DNA of 20,418 nucleotides from Euprymna scolopes. Its lineage: Eukaryota; Mollusca; Cephalopoda; Sepiida; Sepiolidae. Under the pieces are notes generated by a model. It searched no databases. It was not told where the DNA came from and saw only the letters and a program-made list of their open reading frames with translations. How positions within the stretch are numbered: position 1 is the first letter of the stretch; every line of letters begins with the position of its first letter. A program made the translations under genes and the position numbers. Shown one piece after another: positions 12,721 to 20,418 of the stretch. The stretch spans positions 158,278,839 to 158,299,256 of the forward strand of contig CM044488.1 in assembly GCA_024364805.1 (NCBI GenBank), read 5' to 3'.

Positions 12721-12825
12721 TGTTTTCTCAAATTATCTCTTCGTTTGTATGGCGTGCTGATGTCACCGGAAGATATAAACGACGCTTCTGGGCGTCTTTT
12801 AAAGAACTCTTCACGAATAAATTAG

Positions 12826-13525
12826 TTTATATTACACAGGCATAAAGTAAGCTTCCCCCAAGACGAAAAAGATTGAAAATACTTTTGCTGATTGTATCTA
12901 ACGATTCGAAGCCAAAATATTGCAGGTGTATGAAAGTTTTATCTGCTAAGAATAGGGCATTTGCTTATGAACACGCTCAACAAAAGAATAATAAATAAAC
13001 GCTTTCAATAGAGTCTACTGTTGTTGAGCAATGTTTACCACATATACGACTACGACATAAAAAGAAACCTTTCAGAAAAGAAAAGAGAATAGATACGAAC
13101 TATATCTATATCGTCTATAGAATAAATCTGCTTGTTACTGCCTTAAATGGTCTGCACGGTCGTAAAAATACCAATGCGCATGATCTAAATCAAAGGGACA
13201 TAACCTATCCTTACTCGATGCTGGATCAGTAGTAATACAGTATTATTTTAATGTAAACAAATTAGAATTAGAAAGTTTAATATCTTAATTGTCTGTAATG
13301 TAATTAATTTATGTATTAATAGCAGGGAATCCTGATGCTCCCCTGGATGGAATGCTGATCAACGAATATTTAACACTCCTATATTTTTATTGCCATCGAA
13401 ATCCGCGAAATCGTCCGGGTGGAGCTTCACATGTCTCCATGCAGTAACTTAGTCCAAAATATATTCTACATTGCACTCTAGAGAAACTACTGTTTCTTTT
13501 ATAAAATTATTTTATAGAAACTTCT
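12826..13525. other. Unassigned AT-rich DNA
   Basis: No gene, known repeat or notable open frame was seen over these 700 bases. Confidence 0.45.
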
Positions 13526-13718
13526 TTCCAGTTAATAAAAAACAAACATTAGGAAATTTACGTAAGGAGTTTGAACACACAGACTACGTCACACAAAAAA
13601 AAAAAAAAATGAAAACGTTAATTTAAATATTTATAACATTATTTGCAGTCAATGAAAAAAAAAATTAAGAAATTTATGTGCGGAGATTTACCCTACAGAC
13701 CACGTAATGCAAAAAACA
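13526..13718 (+). repeat. Degenerate tandem duplication, 117-bp period
   Basis: The segment beginning CAGTTAAT at 13529 recurs as CAGTCAAT at 13646. Shared downstream features are GAAATTTAnGT, GGAG, ACAGACnACGT and an A-rich end. The copies are well diverged. Confidence 0.7.
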
Positions 13719-13806
13719 AAACAAAACGCGCTCAACTTACGCACAGTAGAATTTTCATGGTCCATTGTTCTATCGTTGTTAAGTGACGACATGGAAAAAT
13801 GGCTTT

Positions 13807-13822
13807 ACATATATATAAATGG

Positions 13823-13884
<62 letters not shown>
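13807..13884. repeat. (TA)n microsatellite
   Basis: TA dinucleotides, preceded by a short duplication of ATGGCTTTA-TATA (13799-13828). The tract immediately precedes the 887-bp repeat. Confidence 0.95.
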
Positions 13885-13886
<2 letters not shown>

Positions 13887-15102
13887 TTTTTTTAAAACTT
13901 TGACTCTATTATGACCCCTTAAAATTTAGTGTTTTGGGCTCAAATCAAGTTATTAAGTTCGATCCCTGTCTAAGGAACCTATATCTAAAATTTAAAGCGC
14001 GTATACTTAAAATTGTCGGAGGAGTTTGGTAGAGTTCTCAAAGGTTAAATCATTGAACTTTGACCCCTTAACAGCGAAATTTCTGGCCGAAACCCGATCA
14101 CCTCGATTTTCCCAAATCTCTGTACCCTGCATATCAAATTTCGAGTTTGTAGACTAAAAATTGACAGAATTATTGCGTAGGGAAATGTACACACACACAC
14201 AGACACGTTCACTTGTATACTAGCATGGGCGCCCGGCGTTGCCCGGGTGTTTGGATGTTTATGTTGAGTAAAAAAAAAAGTGGTAGTAGGAAGGCAGGCT
14301 CGAACCCGTAGCGCAAAGGAGGAAAAGAACTGGGTAAAACCTAACGTTTATGCTGTTACGACCACCGGCAAACCGGAAGCGACATTTTTTAAATTAAGAT
14401 TAGACAATCTTTAGATTTAAGGAAATAGATAACTTTTAAAAATATCGGCGAAAAAAGTGACCCCTTCCCCTGTAGAAAAGTGCCTAGTTGAAGGGAGGGA
14501 TATTAATATTTTTAGCTAATTTTTCGATATTAGTCATATGAAAGATTGAAATTTAAAACGATACTGACCTTGGTAAAATCCGTTTCCTCTATTGAAAGTT
14601 TAAGGCAGACATGCAAACAGACATACATACATACATTTATATATTGGTAACTAAAAATTTTCGACCCAAACTAATGAAAAAGCTTGCCCTATCTCTGAAT
14701 ACCGTTTATGTAAAATTTCAAATATTTAGACCAGAAATTCTCGGAGTAATTCGGAAGAAACCGCAGAGGTCATTTTTTTTAAACTTTGACCCCTATTATG
14801 ACTCCTGAAAATGTATTGTTTTGGGCTCAAATCAAGTTATTAAGTTCGATCCATGTCCAAGGAACCTATATCTAAAATTTCAAGTTCGTAGACCTAAAAT
14901 TGTCGAAGGGGTTTGGTAGAGTTCTCAAAGGTCAAATCGTTGAAGTTTGACCCCCTAATCGCCAACTTTCTGGCCGCAACCCAATCACATCAATTTTCCC
15001 AAATCTCAGTAACCTCTATATCAAATTTCGAGTCTGTAGACTAAAAATAGACAGAGTTAGTTATTTCGTAGGGAAATGTACACAGACACACAGACATTTT
15101 CA

Positions 15103-15108
<6 letters not shown>
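13884..15108 (+). repeat. Tandem repeat, 887-bp unit, about 1.4 copies
   Basis: The 13884-14221 segment matches 14771-15108 closely in the same orientation. The landmark GTTTTGGGCTCAAATCAAGT lies at 13931 and again at 14818, an offset of 887. A complete unit therefore runs from about 14222 to 15108 and begins with repeat R1 copy 2. Within the unit, related segments containing AAATTTC followed by GTAGAC recur at 14712, 14874 and 15022, a spacing of about 148-162 bp. No conserved frame or known domain was found. The family is unrecognised. Confidence 0.88.
14223..14634 (+). repeat. Dispersed repeat R1, copy 2
   Basis: Same family as 11281-11680. Here it begins with CATGGGCGCCCGGCGTTGCC and ends in AGGCAGACATG followed by ACATACATACAT. 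It forms the first half of the 887-bp tandem unit. GGCTCGAACCCG at 14291-14302 resembles an RNA polymerase III B box, but no matching A box at the right distance was seen. Confidence 0.85.
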
Positions 15109-15144
<36 letters not shown>

Positions 15145-15156
15145 TATATATATATA
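15104..15156. repeat. (TA)n microsatellite
   Basis: TA repeat with one AA interruption near 15141. It lies exactly at the right end of the 887-bp repeat, mirroring the TA tract at its left end. Confidence 0.95.
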
Positions 15157-15206
15157 ACTGAAAGTAAAAATGAAAACTAAATTAAAATGAACAATTATAT
15201 TTATTG

Positions 15207-15540
15207 TTTTTCTTTTACATGGGGATCACCACTTATCTAGACCAGGAGGCCACTCAGGGATAAGGGTTATGGCGTGTACAGTAATCAATGAGATAGTATT
15301 GTAGTAATCATTAGTATTGGAGATTTGATAGAGTGTCTTACTTAAGGGGGCGGTTTGTCAGGAATTTGTTTATGTTGGATTTGAAGACATCCAGGTTATA
15401 GTCAGGTGGGAAACAGTCGAACGGAAGAGAGTTCTACAGTCGTGCACTTCTGAGAAAGAAGCTCTGCTCATGGAGTCTACCTTTGGATTTAGGCACAGAT
15501 AATTGTTCGACAGGACACTCCAAAAACAATTTTCAAAATT
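15207..15540 (-). mobile_element. LINE-B, 5'-truncated 3' fragment
   Basis: On the minus strand this encodes the C-terminus of a Jockey-type LINE ORF2. FDCFPPDYNLDVFKSN is followed by INKFLTNRPLK and a stop at 15340-15338, then a 3' UTR of about 130 bases ending at 15207. It aligns with 18448-18760 in both the coding part and the UTR. The upstream part (to about 15540) is in a shifted frame and fades out. Loss of the 5' end is usual for LINE insertions. Its family differs from LINE-A, which ends in MQKFKCNVNRH. Confidence 0.85.
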
Positions 15541-16031
15541 CGTTATGCCCAGGAGTTTCAAAGAATGTAATTTTTGCTACACTTCTCATCCAAGGAAAGA
15601 AACAAATTAGCAAATTATTATTATAGCAGAGTTAAATTTTGTCGGTTAACGCATCAAATGTAACAGCAATTTATGATAGTCATAAATTGCAAAAGAAAAT
15701 GTGTTCATGTTAAAAACATGTGAAAAAATAGAGGAAACGTGGGGAAAAACAAAAACAAACCGGGAGTAAAAATTCCATCGTGCTGGGTTTACGCCTTAAC
15801 ATTTGCAACTCTAATTTGAACTGACCTAATTTTCAAATATAATGTCTGATCTTACAGATTGACACCAAACCATTGATCTGTTGATTTTTTGTATTTGACT
15901 GAGAATCAGTTTTGCCATTTAGCAGCTATTATTGTATATTTATGTAAGCTGCATTGAACTTCTTTTCCGAATTATTTTTGTTCTGAAATTACTTATCCAC
16001 TTGGAATATTTTCATTTTGTTCCTCACTCTT
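15541..16031. other. Unassigned AT-rich DNA with palindromes
   Basis: No gene was recognised. A perfect 11-bp inverted repeat with a 3-base loop (GCAATTTATGA, TAG, TCATAAATTGC) lies at 15666-15690. A smaller inverted repeat, CATGTT/AACATG, follows at about 15706-15720. Confidence 0.55.
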
Positions 16032-16284
16032 CAACGTACTTGCGCGTTTTGCTGGCTTTTAAATTCTGACCTTGTGTTTTTTTATTTTCTTCGCTTTTCG
16101 GATTTATCATCAAATGCGTTTTCATGCACGCTGGAATTTTTAAAAACTCATCCCCTGACTATAGTTTGCTATTCTACTCAAATAACTTTTTCCCACGAAC
16201 TACTAGACTCTGAAATTCCTTACATATCCCTGCTTCTCTTACTGTACTAATATGCAGAAATTTAAATGTAATGTAAACAGGCAT
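16032..16284 (+). mobile_element. LINE-A, C-terminal fragment
   Basis: Aligns with LINE-A at about 6572-6843. The clearest shared peptide is MQKFKCNVNRH, encoded here at 16252-16284 and there at 6811-6843, preceded by a shared WNS/GNS-LP and CFS-CT region. The fragment stops inside the coding sequence, before the ORF2 stop and 3' UTR, exactly where the minus-strand REL LINE begins. So the join is a rearrangement breakpoint and not a normal LINE 3' end. The left half (16032-16140) is more diverged and less certain. Confidence 0.8.
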
Positions 16285-16800
16285 TCTATTTTTATATTCG
16301 TTTTAGGCTAATTACCTGCATTCGGTTATTATGTGGTTTATTGTTTTATCTCTTTGTTCACAGAGTCTGCATTGGCTGTTATCTGGTGTCTTGTTGATAT
16401 CCTTGTTTTGATGTAATGTATTCTAATTGTGTTACTTTGTGCGGCTTATAATAAAGATTCAGTTTCTTTGTTTAAGTTTCCTTTTTATTGCCATGTCCTA
16501 ATTTTTCGTTAGTCTCATCGTTTGTTATTCTTATAAATTGTCCGTGTAGCTGTGTCACTTCCCATTTTTCTTTTGTAGTTTTATCCTTTGTCTCTTTTAT
16601 CTATATTGTTTATTTTCTATTGTCTCTTGGTGTGACATTTAGTTTTTCGGTATTCTGCAGTTTGTAAATATCATCGTTTAAGTTAGGGCATTGGGTATAA
16701 TTATGCGTTTCCTGATCCTCTGGTTGGGATGCCTCAGTTTTTGTTTAGTCCAACCTAAAAACGGTCCGGAGTATCTCACTAGTGACACGACCCGCACTTG
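16285..16800 (-). mobile_element. REL LINE copy B: internal fragment with zinc knuckle
   Basis: Minus-strand reading gives VSLVRYSGPFLGWTKQKL near 16740-16790, then a linker with several stops and frame changes. AAQSNTIRINYIKTRI and an intact CCHC zinc knuckle CRLCEQRDKTINHIITEC (16371-16318, spacing C-x2-C-x8-H-x4-C) follow. It stops after NEYKNR at 16285. The order thumb, linker, CCHC is that of R2-group LINEs. Both the RT core and the endonuclease are absent. It lies directly downstream of copy A in the same orientation and overlaps it in content, so it is a second copy and not a continuation. Confidence 0.82.
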
Positions 16801-16804
16801 TTGC

Positions 16805-17480
16805 TCATGTATGTTAGTCTCAAATTTCAAGTGTTTTCCTTAATATTTCAGCTGTTTTCATTATTGTTGTTCATTGTATTTTTTCCACTTATTCCTCTGA
16901 TTCCAATTTTTCCCTTTTTTCCTAGGTTTTCGGGATCATTCCTTGTATTCCTACTATTATAGGTACTGTTTTGAGTTTCTTCATCTGCCTTTCAGGTCTC
17001 TGTCTAGCCCTGTGCATTTATTCCGTTTCTCCTTATCTTTGATATTCACCCTCTGGTCAGCTGGAACAGCAAAGTCTATGATTTGACAGGACTTTTCCTT
17101 CTTGTTAATTATTTCGACATCAGGTCTTCTTGCTTGGGTAGGTTTATCAGTTTACATGTCCATGCCCCATAGAATTCTGTGATTCTCGTTTTTAATTACT
17201 TTTGCCGGCTCATGTTTGTATCACTTGTCTGTGCGTTAGAGTTGAATTTGTTTGCATAATTGCCACTGCACTGCTTTTCCCACTTTGTCGTGTGTGTTCT
17301 TGTATTCCTTTTGGGTTAGGTAGCTACATTCACTTACTATATGCCAGTTTTCTTATGTTTTGTCGATCTTTGCTTTGATGTGGTTGGTTCTTATTGAGTA
17401 ATCTTGTGTGCGTCTATGAGAGATTCAGTTTCTCGTCTTATGTGTCCTTTTCACATCCATGCCAAAGTGTTTTGCTATTT
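16805..17480 (-). pseudogene. REL LINE copy A: zinc region and restriction-like endonuclease
   Basis: Minus strand. After SIRTNHIKAKIDKT the first half of the zinc knuckle is missing and the reading resumes at WHIVSECSYLTQKEYKN, then HDKVGKAVQWQLCKQ. The endonuclease core follows: ARRPDVEIINKKEKSCQIID then FAVPADQRVNIKDKEKR. The PD at 17127-17119 and the second D of IID at 17082-17074 are the paired acidic positions of the PD-(D/E)XK fold used by R2-group LINEs. A C-terminal stretch ending in TAEILRKTLE reaches about 16815. Stops interrupt it in several places. The endonuclease core itself reads through without a stop. Confidence 0.85.
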
Positions 17481-18447
17481 TCATCTTTTGTCGTCTTTAT
17501 AAATCTCCAATGTAGTTGTTTTTCTTCTCATTTTTCTTTTCTAATCTATTTCTCGCTGCCATGATGACATTTTCCGTGATTTGCGTTATATATTTTTCTA
17601 AGTTTTTTCGTTTCATGCACACAGTTACTATACAAACTGATCCACTCCCGCCTTTTTTCAATTTTACGTAGAGTCGGTCAACATCTTCCTTTGGGTGTAG
17701 TGCATTGTGAATAGTCATGAGTTTGATTGCCTACTAATCGGGTTCTTTTTTTATCCACCCTATGAACGGTCCTGAGTATCTTACTAGTGACACTGCCCAT
17801 ATAGTTATACATTTTATTAGGTTTCTGCTATATAATTTTGTTTCTAGAAGTTTTCTTGTTCTTCTGAGGTATTCCTTTTCAATTCTCTTTTAAATTTCTG
17901 TTGATTTGATGGTATCTGCTTCCAGAACTCCTAATTGTTTATAAGCGTCTTGTTCCCCCAGTGACCTCATCTCTTTTTGGTTGGGTAGTTGCATGCCTTC
18001 TGCTGTCTGCAGTTTTCCCTTACTTATAACTAGTAGTGCGCACTTTTTCATACCAAACTCCATTTGGATATACTGGCTGAAGAACCTGGTAATGTCTATT
18101 CATGTCTTTAGTTCCTTTTCGGGCCTCGCAAAAAAATTCAGGTCGTCTATTAACTGGTTCAATTTTTCCTCTGTATTGTATCAAGTTTAGCACTTTCTTA
18201 GTATATTGTTGTTATTATATTGTTCAGCACTTTCTTAGTATATTGTTCAGGGCTACCATGGCTATTGTGAACAGCAATGGTGATAGTGAGTCTACTTCCA
18301 AAATGCCTCTTTGTATATTAATTTCTGTTATGTGTTACCCATCAGCTGTCAATTCTATTCTCGATGTTCTCATTGCATTTTCTATCACGTTGGTGATCTT
18401 ACTTGGTATTTTATATATTTTTAAGCTTTCTATTTCCATGTTTGCAG
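17480..18447 (-). pseudogene. REL LINE copy A: RT palm and thumb
   Basis: Readable in order on the minus strand: ESLKIYKIPSKITNVIENAM; INIQRGI with DSLSPLLFTIAM, the RT motif normally QGDSLSPLLF but here EVDSLSP; LIDDLNFFARPEKEL, the motif C aspartates in place of the usual MDD; QMEFGMKKCALLVISK; VSLVRYSGPFIGWIKK; and KLMTIHNALHPKEDVDRLYV (17718-17650). The last open stretch runs to 17497. A 37-bp tandem duplication (18189-18247) lies between the DSLSP and LIDD motifs and disturbs the frame there. Several stops are present. Both motif C aspartates are retained, so decay is by truncation and frame loss and not by loss of those residues. Confidence 0.85.
18189..18247. repeat. 37-bp tandem duplication inside REL LINE copy A
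   Basis: A 22-base segment starting AGCACTTTCTTAGTATATTG occurs at 18189-18210 and again at 18226-18247, an exact repeat with a 37-base offset. It lies between two RT motifs and must postdate the element's functional life. Confidence 0.9.
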
Positions 18448-19266
18448 GATCCTTTTTTTTTACATGTTGGTCACCACTTAACAAGTTCCAGAAGCCATTC
18501 GGGGATAAGGGTTACTACGTGTACAGTAATCAATGGCATAGTATCGTAGTAATCGTTAGCATTGGAGATTTGATAAAGTGTCTTACTTAAGGGGGTACTT
18601 CATCAGGAATGTGTTCATGTTGGACTTGAAAACATCCAAGTTGTAGTCAGGAGGGAAGCAGGCAGACTGAAGAGAGTCCCACACTTGTGCAGTTCTAAGA
18701 AAGAAGCTTTGTTCATGGAATCTACGTTTTCATTAAGCACAGATAAAGAGTGGAGAAAATTATTCAGAGTGTTTTCAGCTAGACTGGTGTTTATCGTGAA
18801 AGACTGACGAGGGGGGACCAGAGATTGGAGCTCGGACGAGCACTTGCCATGGAAATAACGATAAAACGAAGACAGGCTCGCAACGTCTCTTCTGTGGAAG
18901 AAAGGTTGCAGTGAAGAGAAAAAGGCATCCCCACTAAGCCATGAAGTCCATTTTGTACTCTGTCAAGGCAAAATAGACTGTTTTTAGAAGCTTCTGCCCA
19001 GATATGGCAGCAGTACTCCATCCTTAGACGCACTTGGCTTTTATACAGATAGAGAATTGCATCAGCAGTGAGATATCTTCGGAAGTAGTAGAAGGATCTT
19101 ACCATTTTTCCAGCGACCTTTGCAACAGACTTGATGTACGTGTTCCATTTCAGATCAGGAGTAAAGGTCAAACCCAAGAGGAGAGCCATCCATTTCAATC
19201 GATATCAGGTGGGGATCAGAGCGTTGATGATGTAAAGATATAAGCTTGGTTTTAGATGCATTAAAA
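18448..19266 (-). mobile_element. LINE-B copy nested in REL LINE copy A
   Basis: A 5'-truncated Jockey-type LINE on the minus strand. Its tail shows as nine T at 18453-18461 on the plus strand, followed by the 3' UTR shared with 15207-15337 and the ORF2 stop at 18585-18583. The C-terminus reads CFPPDYNLDVFKSN. The REL LINE resumes on both sides, which shows insertion into it. GCAG occurs at both edges (18444-18447 and 19267-19270) and could be a 4-base target-site duplication, although that is short enough to be chance. Confidence 0.88.
18583..19266 (-). pseudogene. LINE-B ORF2 C-terminal remnant
   Basis: The minus strand is open from about 19198 to 18791. It begins after the catalytic core with NASKTKLISLHH, continues through LGLTFTPDLKWNTYIKSVAK and YLYKSQVRLRMEYCCHIWAE, and matches the region of LINE-A with WNNYIENIAKAAAKN and YMEYCSHIWA. 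So the two families are related but clearly distinct. After a frame change near 18930, RRDVASL-type sequence leads to the C-terminus KYPLK and a stop at 18585-18583. The catalytic palm and the endonuclease are absent, lost by 5' truncation. Confidence 0.87.
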
Positions 19267-19775
19267 GCAGTACGCCTTTTTATAGTCGATCCATGCCATG
19301 ACTAAATTTTTCTTTTTTTTACCTCCTTTAGGATCTTTTGATCTATGTATAGCGGATCATGTGCTCCTCTTTTTCCTTTCTGTCATTCTTTCCGTTGCTC
19401 GGGGAGAAGTTCACGATTATTCAGGGAGTGATAGATTTGTTCCCTCAGTTGTGCTGTTAGTATTTTCCACATAGAGGGAAAGCACGTGATAGGCATATCG
19501 GAGGCGGTCCCTTTGTCTGTGTCCTGTATCATTGTGGTGATGTCTTCTCTCATCAAATCATTTTCACATGATTTGGGCTAGGGTTTCGTGTAGTGTGGTA
19601 AATTTCTTGAACCAGTATACATGTATCTCATTGTGTCCTGGTGCTCTTCAGTTTGCCAATTTTTTCTATGGTTTTCCTTAGGGTTGCCTTGCTGATTTCA
19701 TTCACTGTTCCTTCTTCGATTTATTGTAGCCGACTTTCATGCCTTTTAGCCATTTGTAGTAGTATATACGACAAA
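19267..19775 (-). pseudogene. REL LINE copy A, 5' part (RT fingers to motif A)
   Basis: Minus strand, reading down from about 19775: NEISKATLRKTIEKIGKLK; APGHNEIHVYWFKKFTTLHE; GTASDMPITCFPSMWKILTA, the RPITCLP-like motif of R2-group RTs; QLREQIYHSLNNRELLPEQ; LYIDQKILKE; and motif A as MAWIDYKKAY, with its Asp codon at 19287-19285. The nested LINE-B begins right after this Tyr codon. The typical D-MVP after KKAY is not found on the far side, where the reading restarts at about MEIESLKIYKI, so a few codons were also lost. The 5' end of the element is missing or unrecognisable beyond 19775. Confidence 0.83.
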
Positions 19776-20385
19776 ATCACCCTGACACGCTGGGTGATTA
19801 TTTGGTAATACTAGGTGTTATATGTGCTCTCCACGTATTATTGTATTGTTTATAGTCGTCTTGGACTTGTTGCTACTGGAATCAAGCTATGCCGACTCAG
19901 GAGATATTAGGTCTTTGATTGCACACACCTTACTTAAATGGGAAGACACTCTTACAAACAATATTATCGTGTCTATAGACGGAAAAAAGCTATAGCATTG
20001 GTGCATATTATTAGTTATAATTATTATATACGGGTGCTCATGTGTGAGTAACCTGACATCTTTAAAATTCACACACAAGGTTATTTAATAGCTTTATAGT
20101 GTATATATTACTAGAGCTTCAAATACTATAATTGAATAAATGTTCTGAAGTTGTTTAAAAGCATTTTTCATTTATTCGTGTGTTTCTGTACATTTTACGA
20201 AAACATTTTTTCGTGATAATAATTTCGAAATGTTTTCAAATATTCGTTTTCAATGGATTTGTATCTTTATTGAAATAACACTCATTTTTGACTTTCAATT
20301 GATAGTTCATAAACATTCACTACAAAAAAACTGTTTGATGTTAAAAGAAACATGAGTAATTATTTTACTGTTTTTTAATAAGTTC

Positions 20386-20388
<3 letters not shown>
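19776..20388. other. Unassigned AT-rich DNA
   Basis: No gene or recognisable element was seen. The part nearest 19775 may be diverged REL LINE sequence. A 63-codon minus-strand frame at 19887-20078 has no supporting feature. Confidence 0.45.

Positions 20389-20418
<30 letters not shown>
20389..20418. repeat. (TA)n microsatellite
   Basis: Pure AT dinucleotides run to the last base of the window, so the tract may be longer. Confidence 0.97.

Larger units (their letters stand above)
16800..18447 (-). mobile_element. REL LINE copy A, 3' part (RT palm to endonuclease)
   Basis: This R2-group LINE reads on the minus strand. From high to low coordinates it holds the end of the RT palm, thumb, a partial zinc knuckle and a restriction-like endonuclease, ending about 16800 next to copy B. 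Its 5' part continues beyond a nested LINE-B at 19267-19775. R2-group elements cut their target with the C-terminal endonuclease. The subfamily (R4, Dong, NeSL or other) is not settled. Numerous stops and frame changes show it is inactive. Confidence 0.85.

Noticed and set aside
12755-12796. Hammerhead-ribozyme-like CTGATG next to a GGAAGA motif and a GC hairpin
   Set aside because: The conserved core CTGANGA and GAAA are not both present with proper stems, so the resemblance is superficial.
12301-12825. 174-codon plus-strand open frame resembling a membrane protein
   Set aside because: Its hydrophobic translation follows directly from the T/C-rich tract. Other frames are open too, and no signal, domain or splice context supports it.
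13957-13970. GTTCGATCC-like B box suggesting a tRNA-derived SINE
   Set aside because: No A box at a suitable distance and no cloverleaf potential. The match occurs inside the 887-bp repeat, where the second copy has changed.
18102-18590. Plus-strand open frame of 162 codons
   Set aside because: It is a shadow of the minus-strand REL LINE reverse transcriptase and crosses the boundary into the nested LINE-B, so it cannot be a single gene.

Overview
The window is AT-rich, microsatellite-dense animal DNA with no intact gene, tRNA, rRNA, operon or CRISPR array. The only sequence that reads as former protein-coding DNA belongs to three families of non-LTR retrotransposons (LINEs). The LINE repertoire, the abundance of (TA)n, (CT)n, (CATA)n and (ATT)n tracts and the type of dispersed repeats suggest a mollusc, probably a cephalopod such as an octopus. 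This is inference, because no host exon was found to confirm it.

Layout: 1-31 is a TA microsatellite. 32-1599 is AT-rich and unassigned. 1600-2246 carries two diverged direct repeats of about 170 bp, 476 bp apart. 2250-6964 is, or leads into, a decayed plus-strand LINE (called LINE-A here) of the Jockey/CR1 type, with recognisable AP-endonuclease and reverse transcriptase domains and an A-rich tail. 6965-11280 is AT-rich intergenic DNA with large microsatellites. 11281-11680 and 14223-14634 are two copies of one dispersed repeat; the second lies inside an 887-bp unit that is duplicated in tandem (13884-15108). Between them are a cluster of hairpins (11710-11852), a GC-richer block (12027-12215), a long pyrimidine tract and a small 117-bp tandem duplication.

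The right-hand 5 kb is a mosaic of broken LINEs. A minus-strand 3' fragment of a second Jockey-like family (LINE-B) lies at 15207-15540. A plus-strand C-terminal fragment of LINE-A (16032-16284) abuts, base to base, a minus-strand fragment of an R2-group LINE that carries a zinc knuckle and a restriction-like endonuclease (REL). A second, longer copy of the REL LINE follows head-to-tail (about 16800-19775) and is split by a nested LINE-B copy (18448-19266) that landed just after reverse transcriptase motif A.

These elements do not form a pathway; they are successive insertions and rearrangements, all inactive. The order of events can be partly read: the REL LINE was present before LINE-B inserted into it. 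I found no convincing undescribed biological system. The best leads are the nested and fused LINE mosaic, the 887-bp repeat with internal periodicity of about 150 bp, and the hairpin cluster.
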